This document shows, one piece after another, positions 36,309 through 44,970 of a DNA stretch of 47,475 nucleotides (position 1 is the stretch's first letter; the number at the start of each line of letters is the position of its first letter). Made by a program: the position numbers and the translations under genes. Source of the stretch: Marine Group III euryarchaeote CG-Epi4 (GTDB lineage: Archaea; Thermoplasmatota; Poseidoniia; MGIII; CG-Epi1); NCBI GenBank assembly GCA_001875365.1, contig MIYX01000019.1, positions 1-47,475 on the forward strand, given 5' to 3'. The notes beneath the pieces were generated by a model. It did no database searches. It saw nothing but the letters and a program-made list of their open reading frames with translations, and was not told the origin of the DNA.

Positions 36309-37064
36309 TTAATCTCTATCTATTCTTGGAGCTAACAGAAATTTAACATTACCTTGGGCTCCTGTGACGTCATCAACTGCCAAATCAGCATCTATCTTAA
36401 CTGGAAGGTCTGAACCTAACATAATGTGAAGTATGCGATCTGCTGGAAGTGAATTTACCATTAAAGAGAAATACTCCAATGAAAATAAAGAAGTACAATC
36501 TTCTGATGAACTTAATTTTTCAAGCTGATCTTTTCCTAGAGACAAATCAACCCTATTCTGATTATCGCCTTCACAAACTAACCTAAAACTGTCTTTTGAG
36601 GTTGAAAGTGCAATATGATCTGAGACGGCTTTAGAAGCTTTGATTCCTTGACCAATTTCTCCAGAAGCTACGCTAACATTAGCTGGCAAGTCTAATGATG
36701 GAACTTTGGGATCTGGCATTCCAGAGGTATCAAGCAATGGCATAGCTCTTGTCAAATTTCCTATGTTGACTACTAATCTGTTAAGTTCGTCATCCTTTTC
36801 TAGAATAACCATTTCATCCTTTCCGGCCATAGTTAAAACACTTTTAAATTTATCAATATCCAGACCCATCTGAACATCCTTAACTTCAAAACTATCAAAT
36901 GCCGATTTCATGAGATTGGCTTCAATCATGGCTACATGAGAGGGATCTACTGCTTTAACTTGAAGACCTTCTTCACTAACATTTATCTTTGCTTCATCGA
37001 CTAATGAACCAACGGTTCCGATAAATTCTTTCAGGCTATCTGCTTTAATTCTGGCTTTAAACAC
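36309..37064 (-). CDS. pcn: DNA sliding clamp PCNA
   Basis: A 251-residue clamp that holds polymerases and repair factors on DNA. It starts FKARIKADSLKEFIGTVGSLV, has KAVDPSHVAMIEANL near residue 37, and ends KFLLAPRID, all clamp-typical. The start codon is GTG at 37064, supported by the TATA-like element at 37091-37102. Only one PCNA gene is seen, so a homotrimer is likely. It is divergent from the proteasome gene. Confidence 0.95.
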   Translation of the reverse strand: MFKARIKADSLKEFIGTVGSLVDEAKINVSEEGLQVKAVDPSHVAMIEANLMKSAFDSFEVKDVQMGLDIDKFKSVLTMAGKDEMVILEKDDELNRLVVNIGNLTRAMPLLDTSGMPDPKVPSLDLPANVSVASGEIGQGIKASKAVSDHIALSTSKDSFRLVCEGDNQNRVDLSLGKDQLEKLSSSEDCTSLFSLEYFSLMVNSLPADRILHIMLGSDLPVKIDADLAVDDVTGAQGNVKFLLAPRIDRD

Positions 37065-37090
37065 TACTTACCTCTAGTGTTGATTGGTGG

Positions 37091-37102
37091 CCGATATTTA
37101 AC
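37091..37102 (-). promoter_or_regulatory. TATA-like box for pcn
   Basis: On the minus strand GTTAAATATCGG predicts a start near 37071, about 7 nt before the GTG. The 120-nt divergent region to psmB also holds a plus-strand candidate (CTAATATAC near 37134-37142) that would give psmB a leader of about 20 nt. Confidence 0.45.
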
Positions 37103-37184
37103 TATTGTTTATGATTTTGACATGGCCATTAATCTAATATACTTGGGTCCGATGAAACATTAGTTTTACTCGTGGAGGAGTTTT

Positions 37185-37811
37185 TTGTCAGAAAAAGATT
37201 TAAAAAAAGGTACAACAACTATTGGGTTAGTTTGTAAGGACGGTATTGTAATGGCTACGGAAATGAGAGCCACAATGGGAAACCTCATTGGACACAAGAC
37301 TACAAAGAAACTTTTCAGAATATCGGACAACATGGGATTGACGGTAGCTGGATTAGTAGGAGATGCACAAATGCTTGCAAGATGGTTATCCGCTGAAGTT
37401 AAACTTTATGAGCTTAAAACCGGAAGAAACATGTCACTAAAAGCGGCATCAACATTGATGGCGAATATAATGAATGGAAGAAGATATATGCCATTCTGGG
37501 TACAATTATTACTTGGCGGAATTGATTCTGATGGAGGGCACGTTTATTCATTGGATGCTGCAGGAGGATCTATCCCCGATAAATTTCAAACTACAGGTTC
37601 AGGATCACCGTTCGTATATGGTGTTTTAGAAGACAGATTTAAGGAAAATATGTCTATTAAAGAAGGAAAGGAACTAGGAGTCAGGGCGTTAACTGCAGCA
37701 ATGAAGAGAGACTCGGCTTCAGGTGATGGCATATCAATGTGTGTTATCGATTCAAAAGGATACCACAAAGTGTCTTTAGAAGAGATAGACAAAATTCAAG
37801 CTAATTTGTAG
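37185..37811 (+). CDS. psmB: proteasome beta subunit
   Basis: A 208-residue beta subunit of the 20S core. It has a short nine-residue propeptide, MSEKDLKKG, cut before Thr10 (TTTIGLVCKDG), the active-site nucleophile. The catalytic-site partners are found in AVKLYELKTGRNMSLKAA-like segments and SGDGISMCVI. It starts at TTG with a strong GGAGGAG. No alpha subunit is adjacent. The PAC2-family protein gene at 41.8 kb and FttA downstream are both typical genomic neighbours of proteasome genes in archaea. Confidence 0.93.
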   Translation: MSEKDLKKGTTTIGLVCKDGIVMATEMRATMGNLIGHKTTKKLFRISDNMGLTVAGLVGDAQMLARWLSAEVKLYELKTGRNMSLKAASTLMANIMNGRRYMPFWVQLLLGGIDSDGGHVYSLDAAGGSIPDKFQTTGSGSPFVYGVLEDRFKENMSIKEGKELGVRALTAAMKRDSASGDGISMCVIDSKGYHKVSLEEIDKIQANL

Positions 37812-37839
37812 ACGTAAGTCAACAATTAAGGAAGGTCAA

Positions 37840-39762
37840 ATGGCCGTAGAGGACGTAATAAAATTAGTAAAGAAAGTCGCAACAGAAGTCATTCCGGACA
37901 ATATCACATTCACTGACGTAAAAGTTGAAGCTTCGAATGTGGTTTTGTATACTCCAAATCTAGAAATTTTTTCAGATAACAATGATTTAATTAGAAAGTT
38001 AGCCCAAAATGTTAGAAAAAGAATAGTGATTAAGGCAGATTCCAGCGTAAGAAAACCTATACTGGGTGCAAAGCAAAAACTTAATGAAATATTACCTGAA
38101 GAAGCTGGAATTGTAGATACTCGATTCGACGAAATTAACGGAGATGTAATTTTAGAAGCAAGTAACCCGGGAAGAGCTATAGGTAAGCATGGAATTGTAC
38201 TAAATCAAATTAGGAGAGAGATTGGATGGAATCCTGTCGTAATAAGATCCTCACCAATGGAATCCAGAACTTTGAAAGATATCCGAAATTATATGCTAGA
38301 GGATAAAGTGGCTGAAGGTAGAAAAAAATTTCTAACCAGAGTAGGTAAGAAAATTTTCAGGGATACTATTCCGGGTGAACAACATGTAAGAGTCACTGCA
38401 CTCGGAGGATACAAAGAGGTTGGAAGATCTTGCCACCTCTTAATGACAAAAGATAGTAAAGTTTTGGTAGATTGTGGGTTTAATCCAGGTAACGAAAAAG
38501 AACCAAGCCCTTTCCTAAGTGCTCCTGAAGTAACTCCACTCGAAGGAATAGATGCGGTGGTACTAACACACGCACACTTAGATCATTCAGCGTTATTGCC
38601 TATGCTTTTTGTCTACGGATTTGATGGACCCATTTATTGTACACCTCCAACACGAGAACTAGCATCTTTACTACAGAACGATTTCATAAAAATACAAAAT
38701 GCTGAGGGTAAAAAAGTTCCATATAATACTGAGCATATACGGCAAGCAATAAGAAATACGATCCCTTTAAATTATGGAGATACAACTGACGTTTCACCAG
38801 ATTTAAAATTAACATTCCACAATTCCGGACATATTCTAGGATCTGCTGCCGCCCACTTTCACGTGGGTGATGGTCAATACAATCTCGTTTTCTCAGGAGA
38901 TATTAAATTTGAAAACACTTGGCTTTTTGATAGGGCTGTAAATCATTTCCCCAGATTAGAAGGATTAATAATGGAATCAACATACGGAGGATACAATGAT
39001 TTTCAACCTGCAAGAGAGGAAGGTTCACGAACATTGTATGATATAATTAATAGAACTGTTGAGAAAAAGGGTAAGATTTTGATTCCTGTATTTGCAGTAG
39101 GTAGATCTCAAGAAGTTATGCTAGTTTTAGAAAAATTACATTCCGAAGGGAAATTGAAAGATATGCCAGTATATCTTGATGGAATGATATGGGAAGCTAC
39201 GGCGTTACATTCAGCTTATCCTGAGTATCTTAACAACAATTTAAGAAACAAGGTTTATCAAAATCAAGATAACCCATTTAGATCTGAAATATTTAATAAA
39301 GTTGAGAGTACGGAGATGAGACAAGAAATCTGCGGAAGAGAAGAACCTGCTATTGTTTTAGCTACATCTGGAATGGTAAACGGAGGACCTGTAATGGAAT
39401 ATCTTAGAAACTGGGCTCCTGATTTTAACAGCACAATGGTGTTTGTCGGATATCAAGCTGCCGGAACTATGGGGCAAAGAGTACAACAAGGTGCAAAAGA
39501 GATACATCTACATGACCGTGAGAAAGGTGGAACTATACCTGTAAAAGTTAACATGAACATTGAAACGTGTGAAGGCTTTTCCGGACATAGTGATAAGAGA
39601 CAATTAATGAGATATCTAAGGACAATAAGACCAAGACCTAAAATCGTTCTACTTAATCATGGAGACCCTCAAAAGTGTGAGCAATTTGCAAATGATATTA
39701 GGAGAAAGGTAAGATTAGATTGCAGAGTGCCAAGTAATTTAGAAACAATAAGGTTTATGTAA
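37840..39762 (+). CDS. fttA: KH-domain beta-CASP ribonuclease FttA (aCPSF1), transcription termination factor
   Basis: A 640-residue archaeal CPSF-type enzyme. An N-terminal KH region (about 1-145) includes GRAIGKHG (111-118); the metallo-beta-lactamase domain has HAHLDH (244-249) and the beta-CASP motif region near residues 360-560 follows (VFAVGRSQEVMLVLE, ATSGMVNGGPV and GFSGHSD). Family members cut nascent RNA and terminate transcription in archaea. The gene is complete. It is preceded by a short spacer from psmB and followed 1 nt later by a small helical gene. Confidence 0.95.
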   Translation: MAVEDVIKLVKKVATEVIPDNITFTDVKVEASNVVLYTPNLEIFSDNNDLIRKLAQNVRKRIVIKADSSVRKPILGAKQKLNEILPEEAGIVDTRFDEINGDVILEASNPGRAIGKHGIVLNQIRREIGWNPVVIRSSPMESRTLKDIRNYMLEDKVAEGRKKFLTRVGKKIFRDTIPGEQHVRVTALGGYKEVGRSCHLLMTKDSKVLVDCGFNPGNEKEPSPFLSAPEVTPLEGIDAVVLTHAHLDHSALLPMLFVYGFDGPIYCTPPTRELASLLQNDFIKIQNAEGKKVPYNTEHIRQAIRNTIPLNYGDTTDVSPDLKLTFHNSGHILGSAAAHFHVGDGQYNLVFSGDIKFENTWLFDRAVNHFPRLEGLIMESTYGGYNDFQPAREEGSRTLYDIINRTVEKKGKILIPVFAVGRSQEVMLVLEKLHSEGKLKDMPVYLDGMIWEATALHSAYPEYLNNNLRNKVYQNQDNPFRSEIFNKVESTEMRQEICGREEPAIVLATSGMVNGGPVMEYLRNWAPDFNSTMVFVGYQAAGTMGQRVQQGAKEIHLHDREKGGTIPVKVNMNIETCEGFSGHSDKRQLMRYLRTIRPRPKIVLLNHGDPQKCEQFANDIRRKVRLDCRVPSNLETIRFM

Positions 39763-39763
39763 T

Positions 39764-39988
39764 ATGAAAAATGTCGAAGACAAAATCATTGAAGTTCTAA
39801 ATGAATTAGAAAAATGGGAAAGTAGAAAAGAAAAGGTTCAGGAAAGATATTCAAGAGGTGATGCAGATAAAACAGAAATTGAAAGAATTAACGAACAAAT
39901 ATCTCATTACAAAAATCTTTTAAGCGATATGAAAAAGAAAATGAATGCTACAGATATTTCAAGAACTATCGCAAGAAGTAGTAACTAA
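39764..39988 (+). CDS. small coiled-coil protein downstream of fttA
   Basis: A 74-residue product, almost wholly a charged amphipathic helix (KIIEVLNELEKWESRKEKV, ERINEQISHYKNLLSDM) likely to form a coiled coil, with a short polar tail. The ATG follows the fttA stop by 1 nt, suggesting translation coupling and a functional link to FttA or termination. I recognise no named family. Confidence 0.65.
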   Translation: MKNVEDKIIEVLNELEKWESRKEKVQERYSRGDADKTEIERINEQISHYKNLLSDMKKKMNATDISRTIARSSN

Positions 39989-40023
39989 TCATTAATACAC
40001 TTCCTTTACTGCCAATAATAGTA

Positions 40024-40100
40024 GGTGAGGTGGCAGAGCCCGGCTATGCACACGACTGCAGATCGTGACCACGGGAGTTCGAATCTCTCCCTCACCACCA
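40024..40100 (+). tRNA. tRNA-Cys (GCA)
   Basis: The acceptor stem GGTGAGG pairs with CCTCACC, and the anticodon stem CACGA/TCGTG encloses CTGCAGA (anticodon GCA). The T arm is GGGAG-TTCGAAT-CTCTC, with a discriminator A at 40097 and encoded CCA ending at 40100. The convergent argS stop begins at 40101, with no space between them. Confidence 0.94.
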
Positions 40101-41780
40101 TTACATTCTTTCAGGAGCTTCGATACCCATAACATCGAGTGCATCAAACAAAATTCTTTTAGATGAATATACTAAATTTATCCTGAAGGATTCATTAATG
40201 TCGCCAATTACTTTACAATCCCTATAAAAGCTATTGAATTGAGAAGATAATCTATGAACATAATTTGGAATAATATGAATAGCAAGTTTATCTACTGAAG
40301 ATTTCACAATTTGAGGCCATTCACTAATAACTCGAACTAATTCAATTTCAGCTTCAACTAAATCTGAATCGATAGTAAACGGAGGGAGATTTTTACCATA
40401 TTTAGTCAATATTGAAGACATTCTTGCATGGGAGTACATGGCAAAAGGAGCAGAATCTCCCTGTATACTAAGTGCATCTTCTATACTAAATGTAAAACCT
40501 TTCTCAGCCTGTACTTTAAGAATATTATATCTTAAAGAACCTATACCTATTTTTTCAGAGAGTAAATGTTTTTGATCGTTAGACATATCAGCTTCATCCA
40601 ATCTAGCAAATGAAGCTTTCACTATTTTATCCATCATGTCATCTAAGTAAACTACACGTCCAGCTCTTGTTGACATTTTACCTCCTGGAAGATTAACAAA
40701 TGAATAAAATAAATTATCTGGCTTAGAAGAATTTAACTCTTCTAGAGCGAGATTAAGTAAATTACTTTGCAGCTTATGATCTTCCCCTAATACATTCAAA
40801 GCATTTGGAAATCTATCAAATTTATTAATATGATATGCAATATCTCTTGTAGTGTACAAACTTAAACCATTATTCCGTGTAAAGAAAAATTTTTGATTCC
40901 TTCCAGCTATATTTTTGTTTGCTAAATCTAAATAAAAAGCCCCTTTTTCCTCGACACAAATATGACTTTTCTTAAGAGATTTAATTACCTTATTAACGCT
41001 ACCATCGCGAATCAAATCTGATTCATGAAAATATGAATCAGCTTCAGCATTTAATCTCTTAAGCGATAAGCGCATGCCTGAAAGCATCAATTCCGCAGCC
41101 TCCTTGACTTCAGTTAGAGCATCTTTGTCACCGCCCTCAATTAGCTCCATTTTACTATAAATTTTAGATTTTATACTTGAGTCATTTTTTAAATCGTCGG
41201 AAGCTTGCCTATAGCATTCCACTAATTTGTGGTCACTCTTTTCAGATTCGCCAGCCTCATAATGCTTAATTCCAAAGGCGACTGTAGCTGCTTGTCTGCC
41301 AGTATCATTTACATAATACTCTGTTGAAACATTATATCCATTATATCGGAGAAGTCTCGAAATACTATCACCAATTATAGGATTTCTAGCTCTTCCCATG
41401 TGAAAAGGACCTGTCGCATTTGCGGAGGTGTGTTCAACTAAAATAGACTTATTTTTTGGAGAACCTCTACCAAAATTCTCGTCAATAATATCACTAAAAA
41501 CATCAGGCATTAAACCATCCCAATCCAGCACTAAGTTACAAAAAGCTTTAACAATAAAAGTTTTCTTAACAAACCTAAGACCTGATAACATTTCAGCTAC
41601 TTCGTTTGCAACTGCTTCGGGACTTTTCTTTAAAGTTTGAGCGCCAGGAAAACAAATAATTGACAAATCACCCTGGATTGGATTGTCATCAATAGGAAGT
41701 TTTGGGTATTCTCTATCTTTGAATATTTGATTAATACTCGAAATTACTGAATCTTTAACTTTCCTTAAACTTCGGCTCAC
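40101..41780 (-). CDS. argS: arginyl-tRNA synthetase
   Basis: A 559-residue class I synthetase. The HIGH-like motif is SANATGPFHMGRARN, the lysine motif region is GGKMSTRAGRVVYLDDM, and the anticodon domain ends ALDVMGIEAPERM. The N-terminal Add-1 domain includes NEVAEMLSGL. The start codon is GTG at 41780, 25 nt after a TATA-like TTTAAA at 41803-41808, so the message is probably leaderless. The stop adjoins the convergent tRNA-Cys. Confidence 0.95.
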   Translation of the reverse strand: MSRSLRKVKDSVISSINQIFKDREYPKLPIDDNPIQGDLSIICFPGAQTLKKSPEAVANEVAEMLSGLRFVKKTFIVKAFCNLVLDWDGLMPDVFSDIIDENFGRGSPKNKSILVEHTSANATGPFHMGRARNPIIGDSISRLLRYNGYNVSTEYYVNDTGRQAATVAFGIKHYEAGESEKSDHKLVECYRQASDDLKNDSSIKSKIYSKMELIEGGDKDALTEVKEAAELMLSGMRLSLKRLNAEADSYFHESDLIRDGSVNKVIKSLKKSHICVEEKGAFYLDLANKNIAGRNQKFFFTRNNGLSLYTTRDIAYHINKFDRFPNALNVLGEDHKLQSNLLNLALEELNSSKPDNLFYSFVNLPGGKMSTRAGRVVYLDDMMDKIVKASFARLDEADMSNDQKHLLSEKIGIGSLRYNILKVQAEKGFTFSIEDALSIQGDSAPFAMYSHARMSSILTKYGKNLPPFTIDSDLVEAEIELVRVISEWPQIVKSSVDKLAIHIIPNYVHRLSSQFNSFYRDCKVIGDINESFRINLVYSSKRILFDALDVMGIEAPERM

Positions 41781-41810
41781 TGTTGTATGTAAATCTATGT
41801 AGCTTTAAAC

Positions 41811-42572
41811 CTATCCAATATATCTTGGGATCGAATTATTACTTTCTGTTGGGACTTGCTCCGTAACTTTTTGCAACTCTTTCTCAAGGGAAGCTGCCTC
41901 TTCGAGTAAAGGTTTTGGATCTAAATCAATTTCTAATAATAATTTATCTATAGATTCAATAATCTTTGAAGCTGCACGGGCGTCGGGAACATCTTCTTTA
42001 ACTTCTGCAAGAAGGCCTAAAACATTCTGACTACGCAATCTTCCTTCACTAAGCATGACTCCTGTAAAGCCTCCAATGGTGCCAAACTCGAAAGGTTTAA
42101 CTTTTGCATCAGATATCCATGCCTTTGATGACTCGGTAGATGTTACTCCATAAACAATGGCCTCTTTTTCCTGATCATCATTAGGTGCTGTCGTAAACCC
42201 TTCACCAGTGATAAAACTAGCAAAACCTTGATCTTTTGCCCAGTCAAAAATAGTATTGACCAAATCTTTTGTTGCTGATGCGGGAGGAACAAAGTCACTA
42301 ACACATATAACTATCTGATTACATTTTCCATTATTGCAAACTTGTTCTCCAGCATAAAGTCTCATTGGATGGTTTGGAATTCCGTCTTTAACTACGGAAA
42401 TAGATGGGAAAGTATCGCTATCAATTACTCCAATCTGATCCAATTTAAGATTATTAACCAGAAAATTTGCAACAATATTACCTACCAAACCAACACCTGG
42501 AAATCCACAAATAAATGTTGAACCCTTAAGATTTTTCTTAACGTTTTGACGTATAATTATATTGCTACTCAT
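41811..42572 (-). CDS. PAC2-family (proteasome assembly chaperone-like) protein
   Basis: A 253-residue protein of the PAC2 family, related to factors that help assemble 20S proteasomes. The start GSTFICGFPGVGLVGNIVANFL is diagnostic, followed by ISDAKVKPFEFGTIGGFTGVMLSEG (cited in part: FEFGTIGGFTGVML). The C-terminal 55 residues are helical and charged. It ends PRYIG, which is not a clean HbYX motif. It starts in an ATGA overlap with the acidic small gene upstream. Function is inferred from family and from the proteasome gene 4 kb away. Confidence 0.88.
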   Translation of the reverse strand: MSSNIIIRQNVKKNLKGSTFICGFPGVGLVGNIVANFLVNNLKLDQIGVIDSDTFPSISVVKDGIPNHPMRLYAGEQVCNNGKCNQIVICVSDFVPPASATKDLVNTIFDWAKDQGFASFITGEGFTTAPNDDQEKEAIVYGVTSTESSKAWISDAKVKPFEFGTIGGFTGVMLSEGRLRSQNVLGLLAEVKEDVPDARAASKIIESIDKLLLEIDLDPKPLLEEAASLEKELQKVTEQVPTESNNSIPRYIG

Positions 42573-42913
42573 AGAAGTTCATCTAAATCTGCATCTTCCT
42601 CAAGATCTGGCAAGTCTGAATCATCATCCAGTAAATCGCCTAAATCATCATCAATTTCTTCTTCATCTTCTGAAGCCTTAAAATCTTCTTTCAATGAGCC
42701 TCCACCAACAACTTTTAACCGGGTCCAAAGAGAAAATTCAGTAATATCACTACGGCTTGCAAATCTTTTTGCATCACTCACAGTTCTAAATTTACCGAGA
42801 ACAGGATCACCCTCTCCAGGCTCTGCAGGCAACATAACATACCTCTCTTTATTTACAATATCGCCAACGAGAAGACGGACAGCTTTAAGAACTTCAGGAT
42901 TTGATTCAGACAT
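42569..42913 (-). CDS. acidic-tailed small protein of unknown function, co-translated with PAC2 protein
   Basis: A 114-residue product. Residues 1-75 form a small folded-looking basic-neutral region (PGEGDPVLGKFRTVSDAKRFA, then EFSLWTRLKVVGGG); residues 80-114 are almost all Asp, Glu and Leu. The acidic tail could bind basic proteins or proteasome parts. I do not recognise a family. It overlaps the PAC2 gene by 4 nt and is first in the operon, preceded by the shared TATA element at 42941. Confidence 0.68.
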   Translation of the reverse strand: MSESNPEVLKAVRLLVGDIVNKERYVMLPAEPGEGDPVLGKFRTVSDAKRFASRSDITEFSLWTRLKVVGGGSLKEDFKASEDEEEIDDDLGDLLDDDSDLPDLEEDADLDELL

Positions 42914-42940
42914 ATTAACTCAGGCATACATGTCTAACCA

Positions 42941-42950
42941 CGTTTAAATA
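42941..42950. promoter_or_regulatory. near-palindromic TATA element between divergent genes
   Basis: CGTTTAAATA contains TTTAAA (42943-42948). It is about 32 nt from the minus-strand ATG at 42913, predicting a leader of about 6 nt, and about 45 nt before the tyrS ATG at 42991. No other TATA-like site stands out for either gene. Confidence 0.45.
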
Positions 42951-42990
42951 CTTTTTTGGTAAGCGTGTTGGAAACCAAAGCAGTTAATTA

Positions 42991-44034
42991 ATGCCCTGTT
43001 TCAGTACAGATATGCCTGATCGTAAATCACTTGTAATGAGAGGAGTTGCAGAATGCGTTACGGAGTATGAGTTAGATAATTTACTTGAAAACAAAGAAAT
43101 TCCAAAAGCTTACGTTGGATTTGAGCCATCAGGACTATTACATGCTGGATCTCTGGTCCCGATGCTAAAATGTAAAGAACTTATTGAAGCAGGCTTTGAA
43201 GTTACGATTCTTTTAGCCGATTGGCACGGATACATTAATGACAAACTTGGAGGCAGTTGGGATAATTTAAATGCAGGTGTAGAGTATCAAAGGCAAATGT
43301 TCTCTACATTTTGTCCAGGTGTTAAATTCAAAACTGCAAGTGAAATTGTTAGCGAAGATGGTTATTGGGAAATGGTCCTACGAGTTTCTAAAGCTAGCAG
43401 CTTGAAAAGGATGCGAAGAGCACTATCAATCATGGGAAGAGACGAGAGCGATGGCGATAAAGACATGTCCAAATTTTTCTATCCAGCTATGCAAGCTACT
43501 GACATCTATGCTTTAGATGCGGATTTGGCTCTTGGTGGAATGGATCAAAGGCACGCACACATGTTGGCAAGAGATGCTGCAGATAAATTGAAACTACGTA
43601 AACCTGTTGCATTACACACCCCTCTACTTGGATCATTATCTGGACCCGGGCGAATGGACACTGATATTAAAATGTCTAAATCAGATCCAACGGGAACGTT
43701 GCTGATACATGATAGTAAGAAAAAAATGACTAAAAAGTTATCAAAAGCATATTGCCCACCCGAGAGAGAAGCGAATCCAGTTCTCGACCTCTGGCAATAT
43801 TTGCTAGAACCTGCACTTGGTTACACAACCATTGAGAGACCTGAAAAATTCGGAGGAAATTTAAGTTTTGAATCATATACTGACTTAGAGTCTGCTTACC
43901 TGTCTGGCTCATTACACCCTCTTGACTTAAAAAATGGAACTGCAGCTGCTCTTTTCCAGCTGGTAGAGCCATTACAGGATTCATGTGCGGAAGAACCTGA
44001 AAACTACAAAAACCTACTATCTGCAACTCAATAA
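42991..44034 (+). CDS. tyrS: tyrosyl-tRNA synthetase (archaeal type)
   Basis: A 347-residue class I synthetase with the short archaeal/eukaryotic form lacking an S4 domain. The HIGH-like motif is EPSGLLHAGSL, the tyrosine site region LLADWHGYIND and LALGGMDQRHAHMLARD, and the KMSKS loop reads IKMSKSDPTG. Starts at 42991 or seven codons later (43012) are both possible; neither has a ribosome binding site. Its end overlaps the convergent DUF309 gene by 18 nt. Confidence 0.95.
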   Translation: MPCFSTDMPDRKSLVMRGVAECVTEYELDNLLENKEIPKAYVGFEPSGLLHAGSLVPMLKCKELIEAGFEVTILLADWHGYINDKLGGSWDNLNAGVEYQRQMFSTFCPGVKFKTASEIVSEDGYWEMVLRVSKASSLKRMRRALSIMGRDESDGDKDMSKFFYPAMQATDIYALDADLALGGMDQRHAHMLARDAADKLKLRKPVALHTPLLGSLSGPGRMDTDIKMSKSDPTGTLLIHDSKKKMTKKLSKAYCPPEREANPVLDLWQYLLEPALGYTTIERPEKFGGNLSFESYTDLESAYLSGSLHPLDLKNGTAAALFQLVEPLQDSCAEEPENYKNLLSATQ

Positions 44035-44388
44035 TTTAGGAGGCTCTTTATTTGGAATCTCAGAAATATCTAGTATATTTGGAATCCTCAAAATCATTTC
44101 AGAAATCCACTCCCTAAATTCTATTAAATCAATTTTCCTGTAATTTCCTGGAAATGTATGCAGTAATTCTGGTAACTGCCTCATTAATCTTCGAGCAGCT
44201 CCTAAATTTCCTGTTTCAATGTGTACTGCGAGGGCATCTCCTTGAGCTAATGTTTGAACTGTATCTTTCTCATCACGATTATCTAATTCAAGCCAAATAT
44301 CTTCAAATATTTCATGAGCTTCATGATAGTCCCCCTTATTATGCTCTTTTATTGCTCTTTTCCAAAGGCTATCTATTAATCCAGACAT
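44017..44388 (-). CDS. DUF309 family protein
   Basis: A 123-residue helical protein with the DUF309 signature HNKGDYHEAHEIFEDIWLE in its first helix pair. The family is common in prokaryotes and has no established function. The ATG at 44388 is preferred; a TTG lies one codon before. It follows the thioesterase gene by a few bases and overlaps the tyrS 3' end. Confidence 0.82.
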   Translation of the reverse strand: MSGLIDSLWKRAIKEHNKGDYHEAHEIFEDIWLELDNRDEKDTVQTLAQGDALAVHIETGNLGAARRLMRQLPELLHTFPGNYRKIDLIEFREWISEMILRIPNILDISEIPNKEPPKLLSCR

Positions 44389-44391
44389 CAA

Positions 44392-44970
44392 TCAATGCCA
44401 ACGATGATAAGCTGGATGGCCTTCCTTTACAGCAACGAATAAGCCTCGGCCTGTTGCACATGTTTTACCATCTGCTTTTAACTCAATTATAACTTCAGCC
44501 CGATCCTCTTGTAAAGCTAATACTCTACTGCTCAAATTTAACTTTATTCCCAAAGGTGTTGGACGCTTTAACTTAATTTCATACTGAGCAGTTACTGTAC
44601 AGCGTGGTTTTTCCCAATTATTCTTGTCCATTATTGCTATGGCTGCAGACCAATTACCATGGCAGTCAATCAGAGAACCAATAATACCACCACTTATCAC
44701 ACCCGGAAAAGCTTGGTGTTTTTCTTCACACTCAAATTCTGCATTAAGACCGCCGTCTGAACGATAAGACTTAAGCTGTAAACCATCCTCATTTGAAGGG
44801 CCGCATCCAAAACATATAGAATTTGGTGCAAATTCATCTTGAACTGGAAGTCCTTTCAGAATTGGACTCTTACTGTCTGGCTTGATTTTTATACCTGAAT
44901 TATCTGACGGGCTACAATTAGAGCAGCTGTGATCTGAGGAAAATGAACTCTCAACAGAATGATTACTCAT
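44392..44970 (-). CDS. hotdog-fold thioesterase-like protein with Ser/Cys-rich N-terminal extension
   Basis: A 192-residue protein. Residues about 50-185 match acyl-CoA thioesterases of the PaaI type: CFGCGPSNEDGLQLK, HQAFPGVISGGIIGSLIDCHGNW (cited in part: GVISGGIIGSLIDCHG) and a closing RGLFVAVKEGH. The first 50 residues are Ser-rich and disordered-looking with Cys16 and Cys19, which together with Cys53 and Cys56 give two CxxC pairs, a possible metal site. The ATG overlaps the M3 peptidase stop (ATGA). Substrate unknown. Confidence 0.85.
   Translation of the reverse strand: MSNHSVESSFSSDHSCSNCSPSDNSGIKIKPDSKSPILKGLPVQDEFAPNSICFGCGPSNEDGLQLKSYRSDGGLNAEFECEEKHQAFPGVISGGIIGSLIDCHGNWSAAIAIMDKNNWEKPRCTVTAQYEIKLKRPTPLGIKLNLSSRVLALQEDRAEVIIELKADGKTCATGRGLFVAVKEGHPAYHRWH

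Noticed and set aside
41811..42572. HbYX proteasome-docking tail on the PAC2 protein
   Set aside because: The C-terminus reads RYIG, so the tyrosine is not in the penultimate position that the motif needs.
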